This document shows, in pieces, positions 1-8,263 of a stretch of DNA of 64,000 bases (its first letter is position 1; every line of letters starts with the position of its first letter). The translations under genes and the position numbers were made by a program. The notes below the pieces were generated by a model. That model was not told the DNA's origin, searched no databases, and worked only from the letters and a program-made list of their open reading frames with translations. The stretch is from Limnohabitans planktonicus II-D5 (GTDB taxonomy: Bacteria; Pseudomonadota; Gammaproteobacteria; Burkholderiales; Burkholderiaceae_C), in NCBI RefSeq assembly GCF_001270065.2, contig NZ_LFYT02000007.1, forward strand, positions 85,392-149,391. The letters are read 5' to 3'.

Positions 1-1020
1 TGCCGAAACCAACTACGTCGGACTCTGCGAGTGCCGACCTACGAGATGGCACTTCTCACACATGGATGACGTAGGTCGGCGGTCGAAGACCCCGACATGG
101 GCCTGTGCCGGAACCAATATTGTCGGACTCTGCGAGTACCGACCTACGAGATGGCACTTCGCACACATGGATGTTGTAGGTCGGCGGTCGAAGACTCCGA
201 CGTGGGCCTTTGCCGAAACCAACAATGTCGGACTCTGCGAGTGCCGACCTACGAGATGGCACTTCTCACACATGGATGTTGTAGGTCGGCGGTCGAAGAC
301 CCCGACGTGGGCCTGTGCCCAACCCCATAACGTCGGACTCTGCGAGTGCCGACCTACGAGATGACACTTCTCACACATGGATGTTGTAGGTCGGCGGTCG
401 AAGACCCCGACGTGGGCCTGTGCCGGAACCAATATTGTCGGACTCTGCGAGTGCCGACCTACGAGATGGCTCTTCTCACACATGGATGTTGTAGGTCGGC
501 GGTCGAAGACTCCGACAGGGGCCTGTGCCCAACCCCATAACGTCGGACTCTGCGAGTACCGACCTACGAGATGGCACTTCTCACACATGGATGTCGTAGG
601 TCGGCGGTCGAAGACCCCGACGTGGGCCTGTGCAGAAACCAATATTGTCGGACTCTGCGAGTGCCGACCTACAAGATGGCACTTCTCACACATGGATGAC
701 GTAGGTCGGCGGTCGAAGACTCCGACAGGGGCCTGTGCCGGAACCAATATTGTCGGACTCTGCGAGAGCCGACCTACGAGATGGCATGTCTCACACATGG
801 ATGTCGTGGGTCGGCGGTCGAAGACCCCGACAAGGATCGGCGCCGAAGCAGGCAACGTCGGACTCTGCGAGTGCCGACCTACGGGGACCATGTATTCGTA
901 GGTCGGTGGTCGAAGACCCCGACAAGGATCGGTGCTGAAGCCGAAAGTGTCGGACTCTGCGAGTGCCGACCTACGGGGACCGTTTATTCGTAGGTCGGTG
1001 GTCGAAGACCCCGACGTTGT
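1..1020. repeat. Tandem array of palindromic repeats, about 10 units, period 105 bp then 92 bp
   Basis: Each unit begins GTAGGTCGGCGGTCGAAGAC and closes with GTGCCGACCTAC, so it can fold into an imperfect hairpin of about 75 bp. A linker of about 28 bp separates the units. Unit starts read at 71, 176, 281, 386, 491, 596, 701 and 806 (exactly 105 bp apart), then 898 and 990 (92 bp apart, with a shorter linker). The array runs off the left edge and its last unit is cut about 70 bp from the stop codon of the leftward hydroxylase gene. Open frames through it encode only the repeat and are not genes. The same family recurs at many loci in the window. Confidence 0.95.
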
Positions 1021-1089
1021 TTGGCCGCCGATACCGCCCGATCAGAAGCGCAAGCGTTGTCGCCAATGCACACGCATCTGCATGCCAGT

Positions 1090-2052
1090 TCAAGCCCTGC
1101 CCACCAAGCGCAGCACCCCCTGCCACTGTTGCGCCCAAAAACCGCGGCCGTAGTCGCGGCCCTGCTCCACCTGGTCGCGCACGCCGGTGGGGTCATAGCG
1201 CAGCTGGAAGTCGGCGGTGCCAAAGAGCATGTCCCACCAGGGCAGCAGCACGCCGAAGTTGCAGCCGCCCAGAACGGTTCGTCCCTGCACTTCAGACTCA
1301 TGACCGATGCCGATGCTGTGGTGCCTGCGGTGAAAGCGCGGGCTAACCCACAGGCGCTCGCCAATGCGGCCAAACCAGATGCGAACATTGGCGTGCTGGA
1401 AGTTCTCGCTCAATTGGCTGATGGCCACCAGGGCCACAAACTGCCCCGGCCCCACCCCGATGAGCACGGCCACCGCCGACAAAATCAGACTGGTCACGAT
1501 GTCGTCCAGCAGGTGGTTGCGGTTGTCGCTCCACATGGTCATCTGCCGCTGCGCGTGGTGCATTGAGTGCAGCGCCCACCAGGTGCTTGACTGGTGTTGC
1601 GCCCGGTGAATCCAGTAGTGCACAAAATCAAACACCACCAGATACACCAAAAAGCTGACCACGGCGCCGTCACTCACGCCGGGCCACAACTGGTCCAGGT
1701 GCCAGGTGGGCAGGCCCATGACGCGCAGCAGGCCCAGGCCTTGCTCGAACAGCGCTTCGAGGCTGAAAAACATCGCCAGCTTGAACAGCCCCAAGCGGTG
1801 GATCAGGGTGTAGAGCATGTCCACCCGCACGGCGTGTTTGTCCTGCACGGACTCGGCGGGCCACAGGCGCTGCATGGGGCCCAACACGGTGACCATGACC
1901 AGGATTTGCAGCAAGCCGACCACCACCCAGCCACTGCCTTCGTAGGCTTTTTCCAGCAGGTTGTCTTGCCCCATGGCCAGAGTCAGAGGTTGAACCACCT
2001 CTTCAAACAACAGCTGTTGCAAATCAGAAAAAAAGTCGATCAGCGCGTCCAT
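1090..2052 (-). CDS. Sterol desaturase / fatty acid hydroxylase family membrane protein
   Basis: 320 aa. Integral membrane di-iron oxygenase of the fatty acid hydroxylase superfamily (PF04116 type). The histidine clusters expected for the di-iron site are visible: HYWIHRAQH near residue 145, HSMHH near 160 and HRRHH near 220. Hydrophobic segments lie on both sides of the first cluster. The substrate cannot be read from sequence; family members hydroxylate or desaturate sterols, carotenoids, fatty acids or sphingolipid-like lipids. The ATG lies three bases after the stop of the deacetylase gene, with GGTGAGG as ribosome binding site, so it is the last gene of a three-gene operon with the beta-propeller and deacetylase genes. 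Confidence 0.88.
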   Translation of the reverse strand: MDALIDFFSDLQQLLFEEVVQPLTLAMGQDNLLEKAYEGSGWVVVGLLQILVMVTVLGPMQRLWPAESVQDKHAVRVDMLYTLIHRLGLFKLAMFFSLEALFEQGLGLLRVMGLPTWHLDQLWPGVSDGAVVSFLVYLVVFDFVHYWIHRAQHQSSTWWALHSMHHAQRQMTMWSDNRNHLLDDIVTSLILSAVAVLIGVGPGQFVALVAISQLSENFQHANVRIWFGRIGERLWVSPRFHRRHHSIGIGHESEVQGRTVLGGCNFGVLLPWWDMLFGTADFQLRYDPTGVRDQVEQGRDYGRGFWAQQWQGVLRLVGRA

Positions 2053-2055
2053 GCC

Positions 2056-2883
2056 TCACCTTTGCGCGTCGGTCTGCCCGGAGAGTTTCAGGGGCTGTTG
2101 AAGAATCCACTCGCGGAACTGTGGGTGTTCACGCAGGGTGGCAAAGCACAGGCCGCGGGCCTTCAGGCCCACGATCAGCGGCTCCAGCACTGCGGGTGCC
2201 CAAGGGTCTTGGCGCGACCAAATGCCCAGGTGGGCCATCAAGACGTCGCCTGCCCGGATGTTGTTGAGGGCTTTTTTCAGCAATTGCGCATTCGGATAGA
2301 CGTCGCTGGGCAATTCGTCCCCCAAAAAGCCCGCATCAGCCCAGCCCACATGCGCAAAACCGCACTGCTTGGCTGCGGCCAGCAAGCGCGGCGAGGTTTT
2401 GCCGCCCGGTGCCCGAAACAGTGGCAAGGGGGCTTGCCCAGTCAGCACTTGCAAACGACTGGCCGCTTGACGCAGGTTGTCGCAGTATTCCTTGGCCGAC
2501 CACACCAGATCATGGCCCGCCTGCGCGCCCGACGAGGGGCGAATGCGAAAGCTGTCAGCGCCCAGATCGGCCCTCCAGTACGCGTGGTCCCAGGTGTGAG
2601 AGGCAAAGGCATGGCCTTCGGCGGCGCGGGCCCGCCACCAGGGCGCCCAGTGCTGGCCCAAAGTGCCGTCACCTTCACGGGTTTTCTCCTGGGCGGCAAA
2701 AAAAGTGACCTGCACTTGCTGACGCTGCAACACTTCGGCAACCAGTGGTGCCACGCCCATGTGGCCGGTGTCAAAGGTGAGGTAAACGGGTTGGGTGCAG
2801 GCCGCCGCCAGGGTCAGCGCGGGCGCGGCGCTGGCCAGGCCTGCGATCAAGGCGCGAACGGCTTTGTCAGTTCCTGGGCGCAT
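2056..2883 (-). CDS. Polysaccharide deacetylase family protein (secreted)
   Basis: 275 aa from the ATG at 2883, chosen because a signal-peptide-like N-terminus follows (charged start, then LIAGLASAAPALTLAAA). NodB-homology motifs are present: TFDTGH (motif 1, where the usual TFDDG has Thr for the second Asp), HTWDH (metal-binding motif 2) and FRAPGG (motif 3). The family removes N- or O-acetyl groups from polysaccharides using a divalent metal. The Asp-to-Thr change in motif 1 may alter metal binding or activity; this is inference. The start overlaps the end of the upstream beta-propeller gene by 17 bp, suggesting coupled translation. Confidence 0.85.
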   Translation of the reverse strand: MRPGTDKAVRALIAGLASAAPALTLAAACTQPVYLTFDTGHMGVAPLVAEVLQRQQVQVTFFAAQEKTREGDGTLGQHWAPWWRARAAEGHAFASHTWDHAYWRADLGADSFRIRPSSGAQAGHDLVWSAKEYCDNLRQAASRLQVLTGQAPLPLFRAPGGKTSPRLLAAAKQCGFAHVGWADAGFLGDELPSDVYPNAQLLKKALNNIRAGDVLMAHLGIWSRQDPWAPAVLEPLIVGLKARGLCFATLREHPQFREWILQQPLKLSGQTDAQR

Positions 2884-3856
2884 GGTCCAGCGTCCACACC
2901 CCGTGGGGCGATTTGCCCACGGGCACTTGGCGCACCACTTTGCGGGCAGCGATGTCAATCACCGTCAATTTTTTGGCCCAACGCGACGCCACCAAAATGA
3001 ATCGACCATCGGCCGTGACCTCCATGCAGTCCGGGCCTGAAGGTGCCGGCAATTCGGCCACCACCTGCAAAGTGGCGTAGTCGATCTGGCTGATGGTGTT
3101 GGCCACGCGGTTGCTCACAAACACATGGCGTTTGTCGCCCAGCGCCCGAAAGGCGTGCGCGCCTTTGCCGGTGGGCAGCATCTTGATCAAGCGGGGCTGA
3201 GCGCCCGTGATGTCATAAACCTCCACCCCGGTACCGCCGGTGATGCCCACGAGCAGCGTTTTGTCGTCCGGGGTGCCAAACACGTCGGCGGGCATGGTGC
3301 CCGTGCCGATGCGGGACTTGAGCGTTTGCGTGGCCAGATCAATCGAGATCAGCTCATTGCCGTCTTGGATGGAAACCCAGGCGGTGGTGCTTTTGCTGTC
3401 GATCCACAAGTGACTGGGGGTCTTGCCGGTCTTGAGACGCTTGGCCAGGGTGAGTTGGTGGCCGTCCCAGCGGTAGATGTCGACATGGTTCAGGCGGTTG
3501 GCCGCCGTTACAAACCACTTCATGTCGGGCGAAAAGCGCAGGTGATAAGGGTCCAAAATGCCCGTCACGACACGCTGGATTTGCGCCGTGCGCGGGTCAA
3601 TGAAGGTCAGCGAGTCGCCCAGGGCGTTGGCCACAATCACCGATTTTTCATCGGGTGTGAGGTACAGGTGGTGCGGCTCTTTGCCCGTGGGAATTCGCTT
3701 TTTCTCCGTCCAGGTCTGGGGATCGATCACGCTGACGTTGCCGTCCAGCGAGTTGAGTACAAAAACCGGAGCCGGACTGGTCGCCGCCATGGCGTGAAAC
3801 TGGAAACACAGGGCTAAAAAACCCAAAAATCGGATCGTACGGGACAAAGAAATCAC
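2867..3856 (-). CDS. YVTN-type beta-propeller repeat protein, exported
   Basis: 329 aa from a GTG at 3856. A longer frame reaches 4003 but would overlap the divergent hydrolase gene, and the GTG gives a good signal peptide ending in FQFHAMA before ATSPAP. The mature protein is made of repeated blades with the pattern SVIDPQT, FIDPRT, ISIDLAT and SQIDYAT about every 42 residues, typical of seven-bladed YVTN/WD-like propellers. Such proteins act as periplasmic or surface scaffolds or as lyase/dehydrogenase-like domains; no active site can be named here. It is the first gene of a tightly overlapping operon with a polysaccharide deacetylase and a lipid-type hydroxylase, which suggests an envelope role. 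Confidence 0.85.
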   Translation of the reverse strand: MISLSRTIRFLGFLALCFQFHAMAATSPAPVFVLNSLDGNVSVIDPQTWTEKKRIPTGKEPHHLYLTPDEKSVIVANALGDSLTFIDPRTAQIQRVVTGILDPYHLRFSPDMKWFVTAANRLNHVDIYRWDGHQLTLAKRLKTGKTPSHLWIDSKSTTAWVSIQDGNELISIDLATQTLKSRIGTGTMPADVFGTPDDKTLLVGITGGTGVEVYDITGAQPRLIKMLPTGKGAHAFRALGDKRHVFVSNRVANTISQIDYATLQVVAELPAPSGPDCMEVTADGRFILVASRWAKKLTVIDIAARKVVRQVPVGKSPHGVWTLDHAPRN

Positions 3857-3911
3857 AAAATCGCTTTCAAAATCGCTTTCAAGTGTAATCGGCCCGACTT
3901 GAGGAAAGCAG

Positions 3912-4754
3912 ATGCAAATCAAAAGCACCGCAAAAATGACCGTTTTAGGCCTTGAGCTGGAAGTGCAAAGCCTGTCCGCCTCCGCCCCCACCGATGCGCC
4001 CACCCTGGTTTTTTTGCACGAAGGGCTGGGCAGCGTCGCCTTGTGGCGCGACTGGCCGCAACAACTGTGCGCGCGTCTGGGCTGTGCCGGGCTGGTGTAT
4101 TCGCGCCAAGGCTATGGCCAGTCGCAAGCCACGCCCGATGTGCGGGGCGCATCGCGGCAAGTCGATGGGCAGCGCCACGGGTGCCTGCTGCCCGACTACA
4201 TGCACCACGAAGCGCTGGTGGTGCTGCCTGCGTTGCTGCAGGGTCTTGGCATTGAACGGCCCGTGCTCTTGGGCCATTCGGACGGCGGCACCATCGCGCT
4301 GATCCACGCCAGCCGCCACCCGGTGGCAGGCTGCATCGTCATGGCACCGCATGTCATGGTCGAAGACATCTCGGTGCAGGCCATCACCGCCGCGCGTGAG
4401 GCCTTTGAACACGGCCCCCTGCGCCATCGCCTGATGCCCTTTCATGCCGATGTGGACTGCGCCTTCTGGCAGTGGAACGATGTCTGGCTCAGCGAGGCTT
4501 TCCGTGGGTTTGACATCCGGCCCGAACTGCAAGGCATCACCGCGCCCTTGCTGGCGATTCAAGGCGAAGCCGACCCCTACGGCACCATGGCCCAAATCGA
4601 CGACATCACCCGGGCCGTGCCGCATGCACAACTGCTCAAACTGCCCGATTGCGGGCACTCGCCCCACCGCGACCAGCCCGAGGCCGTGGCACAAGCCGTG
4701 CAAGCGTTTGTTGAATCACAAGCCACCGACCTGCAAGAAAACGGCATTGCGTAG
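3912..4754 (+). CDS. Alpha/beta hydrolase
   Basis: 280 aa. The serine hydrolase nucleophile elbow GHSDG (Ser near residue 122), an acidic residue in GEADPYG and the catalytic His in CGHSPHRD complete the triad of the alpha/beta hydrolase fold. The HEGLG segment near residue 36 would form the oxyanion region. The substrate is unknown. The start is supported by GAGGAAA six bases upstream. It is divergent from the beta-propeller operon, with a gap of only 55 bp. The TAG stop codon lies inside the first palindromic repeat (the GTAG of GTAGGTCGG), so the native C-terminus may have been altered when the repeat arrived. Confidence 0.9.
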   Translation: MQIKSTAKMTVLGLELEVQSLSASAPTDAPTLVFLHEGLGSVALWRDWPQQLCARLGCAGLVYSRQGYGQSQATPDVRGASRQVDGQRHGCLLPDYMHHEALVVLPALLQGLGIERPVLLGHSDGGTIALIHASRHPVAGCIVMAPHVMVEDISVQAITAAREAFEHGPLRHRLMPFHADVDCAFWQWNDVWLSEAFRGFDIRPELQGITAPLLAIQGEADPYGTMAQIDDITRAVPHAQLLKLPDCGHSPHRDQPEAVAQAVQAFVESQATDLQENGIA

Positions 4755-5012
4755 GTCGGCACTCGCAGAGTCCGACATGCCTGCGTGAGCTGCTGCGTTT
4801 TTTGGGCGTTACAGCCTCGCAAGCATCCGTCGGAGTCTTCGACCACCGACCTACAACACGCTCCCGTAGGTCGGCACTCGAAGAGTCCGACGTTGCGGGT
4901 TTTTCTCAGGCCCATGTCGGGGTCTGCGACCACCGACCTACATCGCTGCCCCCTCGTAGGTCGGCACTCGAAGAGTCCGACGTTGCGTGCTTTGGCCAAA
5001 GGCCCGGACGTG
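4751..5012. repeat. Three palindromic repeats between convergent genes
   Basis: Units start at 4751, 4866 and 4956 with GTAGGTCGGCACTCG and end with ACCACCGACCTAC at 4854 and 4941. The third is truncated where the leftward rsuA gene ends. The loop lengths and linkers differ between units, so this is a less homogeneous array than the one at 1-1020. The first unit overlaps the last codons of the hydrolase gene. Confidence 0.92.
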
Positions 5013-5015
5013 GGC

Positions 5016-5759
5016 TCAGGGCTTAAGCAAAGCCAGGTCTTCCTCTGTCAACCAGCGCCACTGCCCCGAAGGCAGATCCCCCAAGACCAGACCGCCGATT
5101 TGCGAACGGTGCAGGCCCTCAACCCGGTTGCCCACCGCCGCCAGCATGCGTTTGACCTGGTGGTATTTACCCTCGGTCAGGGTCAGCTTCAGGTGCAACT
5201 CGCCCACAGCCTCGCAGGCTGCGGCTTTGACCGGCTTGGGGTCGTCGTCCAGCACCACGCCAGACAAGAGCTTGTTCACCATATCGGGCGTGATCGGGTG
5301 CTTGGTGGTGACCTCATACACCTTGGGCACATGGTGCTTGGGCGAACTCATTTTGTGGATGAATTTGCCGTCATCGGTCAGCAGCAGCAAACCCGTGGTG
5401 TCTTGGTCCAACCGCCCCACCGCCTGCACGCCCTGCACAGCAGCCTTTTGCGGGCGCTGGCGCAAGGGGGGTGGCAGCAAGGTGTAGATGCTTGGCCAGG
5501 TTGAGGGTTTTTGCGAACACTCGGTGCCCGCCGGTTTGTTCAGCAGCACATAGGCGTGCTCCTGAAATGGCCAGTCGGCACCCTGCACCTGGAAATGCAG
5601 GCCTTCCGGCTCGAAGAATTCGCCCGCATCGGTCACGGTTTCACCGTTGACTTGCACATAGCCTTGCTGCACGAGACCTGCACACACCCGGCGGGTGCCA
5701 AAGCCCTGGCTGAACAAGATGTCTTCCAGGCGCATGGGTTTGAGGGATTTGGCTTTCAT
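5016..5759 (-). CDS. rsuA: Ribosomal small subunit pseudouridine synthase (RsuA family)
   Basis: 247 aa from the ATG at 5759. An N-terminal S4 RNA-binding domain (MRLEDILFSQGFGTRR) is followed by the pseudouridine synthase domain with the catalytic Asp in GRLDQDTTGLLLLTDDG and the C-terminal HQVKRMLAAVGNRVEGLHR motif typical of the RsuA/RluE/RluF group. RsuA makes pseudouridine 516 in 16S rRNA. Assignment to RsuA rather than RluE or RluF rests on overall length and the S4 domain and is less certain. Divergent from the small gene at 5821; convergent with the hydrolase, separated by repeats. Confidence 0.88.
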   Translation of the reverse strand: MKAKSLKPMRLEDILFSQGFGTRRVCAGLVQQGYVQVNGETVTDAGEFFEPEGLHFQVQGADWPFQEHAYVLLNKPAGTECSQKPSTWPSIYTLLPPPLRQRPQKAAVQGVQAVGRLDQDTTGLLLLTDDGKFIHKMSSPKHHVPKVYEVTTKHPITPDMVNKLLSGVVLDDDPKPVKAAACEAVGELHLKLTLTEGKYHQVKRMLAAVGNRVEGLHRSQIGGLVLGDLPSGQWRWLTEEDLALLKP

Positions 5760-5820
5760 GGGGCATGATTGTCGCCTCGAATTCGCCCCAAACACCCCAC
5801 CTTGCCGGAGACCCTTGCCC

Positions 5821-6099
5821 ATGAACGCAGCCCTGGACACACTGACCCGCATGACCGACACGCTGGCAGCCTGCCAACAAGGCGCTTTGCCTCAAACCGA
5901 CATGATCCGCCAATGGCGCAGCAACGCGGCCAGCCTGCCTTTGCCAGACAAGTTTGGGGACGTGCTGGCCAACTTGCTCGACCGCATCGAAGCCAGCGCC
6001 CTGTTCAGCGAAGAAAGCTGCTCGTTCAGCCAAAAAGACTTGTTCGACAGCCTGCAGCTGTGGGCCGACAAGGCACGGAGTCGTCTGGCCAATTCGTAG
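5821..6099 (+). CDS. Small conserved-looking protein of unknown function
   Basis: 92 aa from the ATG at 5821, with GGAGA ten bases upstream. The sequence is rich in helix formers, Leu and Ala, with no signal peptide, membrane segment or recognised motif. It begins 62 bp from the divergent rsuA start, so the two may share a promoter region. As with the gene ending at 4754, its TAG stop is supplied by the GTAGGTCGG start of a palindromic repeat, so the C-terminal residues may have been replaced. Function unknown. Confidence 0.6.
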   Translation: MNAALDTLTRMTDTLAACQQGALPQTDMIRQWRSNAASLPLPDKFGDVLANLLDRIEASALFSEESCSFSQKDLFDSLQLWADKARSRLANS

Positions 6100-6350
6100 G
6101 TCGGCGGTCGAAGATTCCGACATGGGGTGATTGAGTGGCATGGCCTGCTTTACCGCACGCGGTGAACTGGGCAGACGTCGGACTCTGCGAGTACCGACCT
6201 ACGGGTTCCGCGCCCGTGAAACTGCCAGAACACGGCCCGCTCTGTTGGTCGGCGGTCGAAGACTCCGACATGGGGTGCTTGAGTGGCCTGGCCTGTTTTA
6301 CCGCATGCGGTGAAATGGGCAGACGTCGGACTCTGCGAGTACCGACCTAC
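6096..6350. repeat. Two palindromic repeat units
   Basis: The first unit runs from GTAGGTCGGCGGTCGAAG at 6096 to GTACCGACCTAC near 6202. The second starts near 6245 (TTGGTCGGCGGTCGAAGAC, first bases mutated) and ends at 6350. Loops contain a shared segment around TTTACCGCA-GCGGTGAA. Orientation is as in the array at 1-1020. Confidence 0.9.
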
Positions 6351-6391
6351 GCGATCCGCGCCCATGCAAACCGCCAGAACACCCCCCAACG

Positions 6392-6418
6392 ACAACGGGC
6401 CCCGAAGGGCCCGTTGTG
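6392..6418. terminator. Hairpin between convergent genes, probable bidirectional terminator
   Basis: ACAACGGGCCC pairs with GGGCCCGTTGT around a CGAA tetraloop-like turn. It lies between the rightward 92-aa gene plus repeats and the 3' end of leftward ettA. T-tracts are weak on both sides, so efficiency is uncertain. Confidence 0.7.
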
Positions 6419-6436
6419 TTGTGCAAAGCGGCTGAA

Positions 6437-8098
6437 TTACTTCAATGCCTTGAAGCGCACGCGCTTGGGTTTGGCCCCCTCTTCACCCAGACGGCGTTTC
6501 TTGTCGGCTTCGTACTCTTGGTAGTTGCCGTCAAAGAACACCCACTGGCTATCGCCTTCGGCGGCCAGAATGTGGGTGGCAATGCGGTCCAGGAACCAGC
6601 GGTCGTGGCTGATGACCATGATCGAGCCTGCGAATTCCAGCAGCGCGTCTTCCAAGGCGCGCAAGGTTTCCACGTCCAAGTCGTTCGAGGGTTCGTCCAG
6701 CAGCAACACGTTGCCGCCTTCGATCAGGGTCTTGGCCAGGTGCAAACGGCCGCGCTCACCGCCCGACAACATGCCGACCTTCTTTTGCTGGTCGCCACCG
6801 TTGAAGTTAAAGCGCCCGCAATACGCACGGCTGGCCATCTGGAACTTGCCCACGTTGATGATGTCCAGGCCACCCGAAACGTCTTCCCACACGGTCTTGT
6901 TGTTGTCCAGATCGTCGCGGTTCTGGTCCACAAAGGCCATGCGCACGGTCTGGCCGATCTTGACTTCGCCGCTGTCGGGCTGCTCTTTGCCCGCAATCAA
7001 CTTGAAAAGGGTCGATTTACCGGCACCGTTGGGGCCGATGATGCCGACGATGGCACCCGCAGGCACCTGGAAGCTCAGGTTGTCGATCAGCAAACGGTCT
7101 CCAAAAGACTTGCTGACGCCCTTGAACTCGAACACTTCATTGCCCAGACGCTCGGCCACAGGGATAAAGATCTCCTGGGTCTCGTTGCGTTTTTGGTAGT
7201 CGTGGTCGCTCAACTCTTCGAAACGGGCCAGACGCGCCTTGCTCTTGGCTTGACGGCCTTTGGGGTTGGCGCGGGCCCATTCCAGTTCTTTTTTCATGGC
7301 CTTGGAGCGGGCATCTTCGGTGCGCTGCTCGGTGGCCAAACGGGCATCTTTTTGCTCCAGCCAGCTGGAGTAGTTGCCTTTGTACGGAATGCCGGAGCCC
7401 CGGTCGAGTTCCAAAATCCACTCGGCGGCGTTGTCCAGGAAGTAACGGTCGTGGGTGATGGCCACCACGGTGCCTGAAAAACGCTGCAAAAACAGCTCGA
7501 GCCAATCCACTGATTCGGCGTCCAAGTGGTTGGTGGGCTCGTCCAGCAGCAACATGTCGGGGCGCGAGAGCAGCAAACGGCACAGGGCCACGCGGCGTTT
7601 TTCACCGCCGGAGAGCTTGCCAATGATGGCGTCCCAAGGCGGCAGGCGCAGCGCGTCGGCCGCGATTTCGAGCTGGTGCTCGGACGCGTCACCCGCGGTG
7701 GAGATGATGGCTTCGAGTTGGGCCTGTTCGGCGGCCAGCGCGTCAAAATCGGCGTCTTCTTCGGCATACGCGGCGTACACCTCTTCCAGGCGGGCCTGCG
7801 CAGCCTTGACTTCGCCCATACCGCTTTCCACAGCTTCACGCACGGTCTGCTCAGGCTCCATCACGGGTTCCTGCGGCAAATACCCGATCTTCAGGCCCGA
7901 CATGGGGATGGCTTCGCCTTCGATCTCTTTGTCGATGCCGGCCATGATCTTGAGCAAGGTGGACTTGCCCGAGCCGTTGGTGCCCAGCACGCCGATCTTG
8001 GCTCCGGGGAAAAAGGACAGTGAAATGTCTTTGAGAATATGACGCTTGGGCGGCACGATCTTGCCGACCCGGTTCATGGAAAAAACGTATTGAGCCAT
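6437..8098 (-). CDS. ettA: Energy-dependent translational throttle protein EttA (ABC-F ATPase)
   Basis: 553 aa, close to the usual 555. The start at 8098 (MAQYVFSMNRVGK) matches the conserved EttA N-terminus better than an in-frame codon 57 bases upstream. Two ABC domains without membrane segments: Walker A GTNGSGKST and GPNGAGKST, signature LSGGEKRR and LSGGERGR, Walker B LLLDEPTNHLD and LLLDEPSNDLD. An arm insertion follows the first ABC signature, and the linker between domains carries the expected charged helices. EttA binds the ribosomal E site and gates entry into the elongation cycle according to ATP/ADP ratio. Confidence 0.96.
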   Translation of the reverse strand: MAQYVFSMNRVGKIVPPKRHILKDISLSFFPGAKIGVLGTNGSGKSTLLKIMAGIDKEIEGEAIPMSGLKIGYLPQEPVMEPEQTVREAVESGMGEVKAAQARLEEVYAAYAEEDADFDALAAEQAQLEAIISTAGDASEHQLEIAADALRLPPWDAIIGKLSGGEKRRVALCRLLLSRPDMLLLDEPTNHLDAESVDWLELFLQRFSGTVVAITHDRYFLDNAAEWILELDRGSGIPYKGNYSSWLEQKDARLATEQRTEDARSKAMKKELEWARANPKGRQAKSKARLARFEELSDHDYQKRNETQEIFIPVAERLGNEVFEFKGVSKSFGDRLLIDNLSFQVPAGAIVGIIGPNGAGKSTLFKLIAGKEQPDSGEVKIGQTVRMAFVDQNRDDLDNNKTVWEDVSGGLDIINVGKFQMASRAYCGRFNFNGGDQQKKVGMLSGGERGRLHLAKTLIEGGNVLLLDEPSNDLDVETLRALEDALLEFAGSIMVISHDRWFLDRIATHILAAEGDSQWVFFDGNYQEYEADKKRRLGEEGAKPKRVRFKALK

Positions 8099-8263
8099 TT
8101 GAAAACCCTGAATAAAAATTGGCAGAGACTGAACACCCCGTGGGTGCCAGCTCAAGACCTCAAGCCGGTAGATGGGGGCGTGTGGTGTCTGTGCAACCCG
8201 GCATTATCCCAGACAGACACGGTTGCCGGTATCGCCAAGGCTTGCGGGGCGCTGGCACAGGCC

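Noticed and set aside
1..1020. Long open frames of repeating peptide on both strands in the left repeat array
   Set aside because: They only translate the 105-bp repeat (a multiple of three), have no ribosome binding site and end with the array.
1594..3000. 468-aa rightward open frame opposite the hydroxylase and deacetylase genes
   Set aside because: Antisense to two genes with clear catalytic motifs; its product is Gln/His-rich without motifs.
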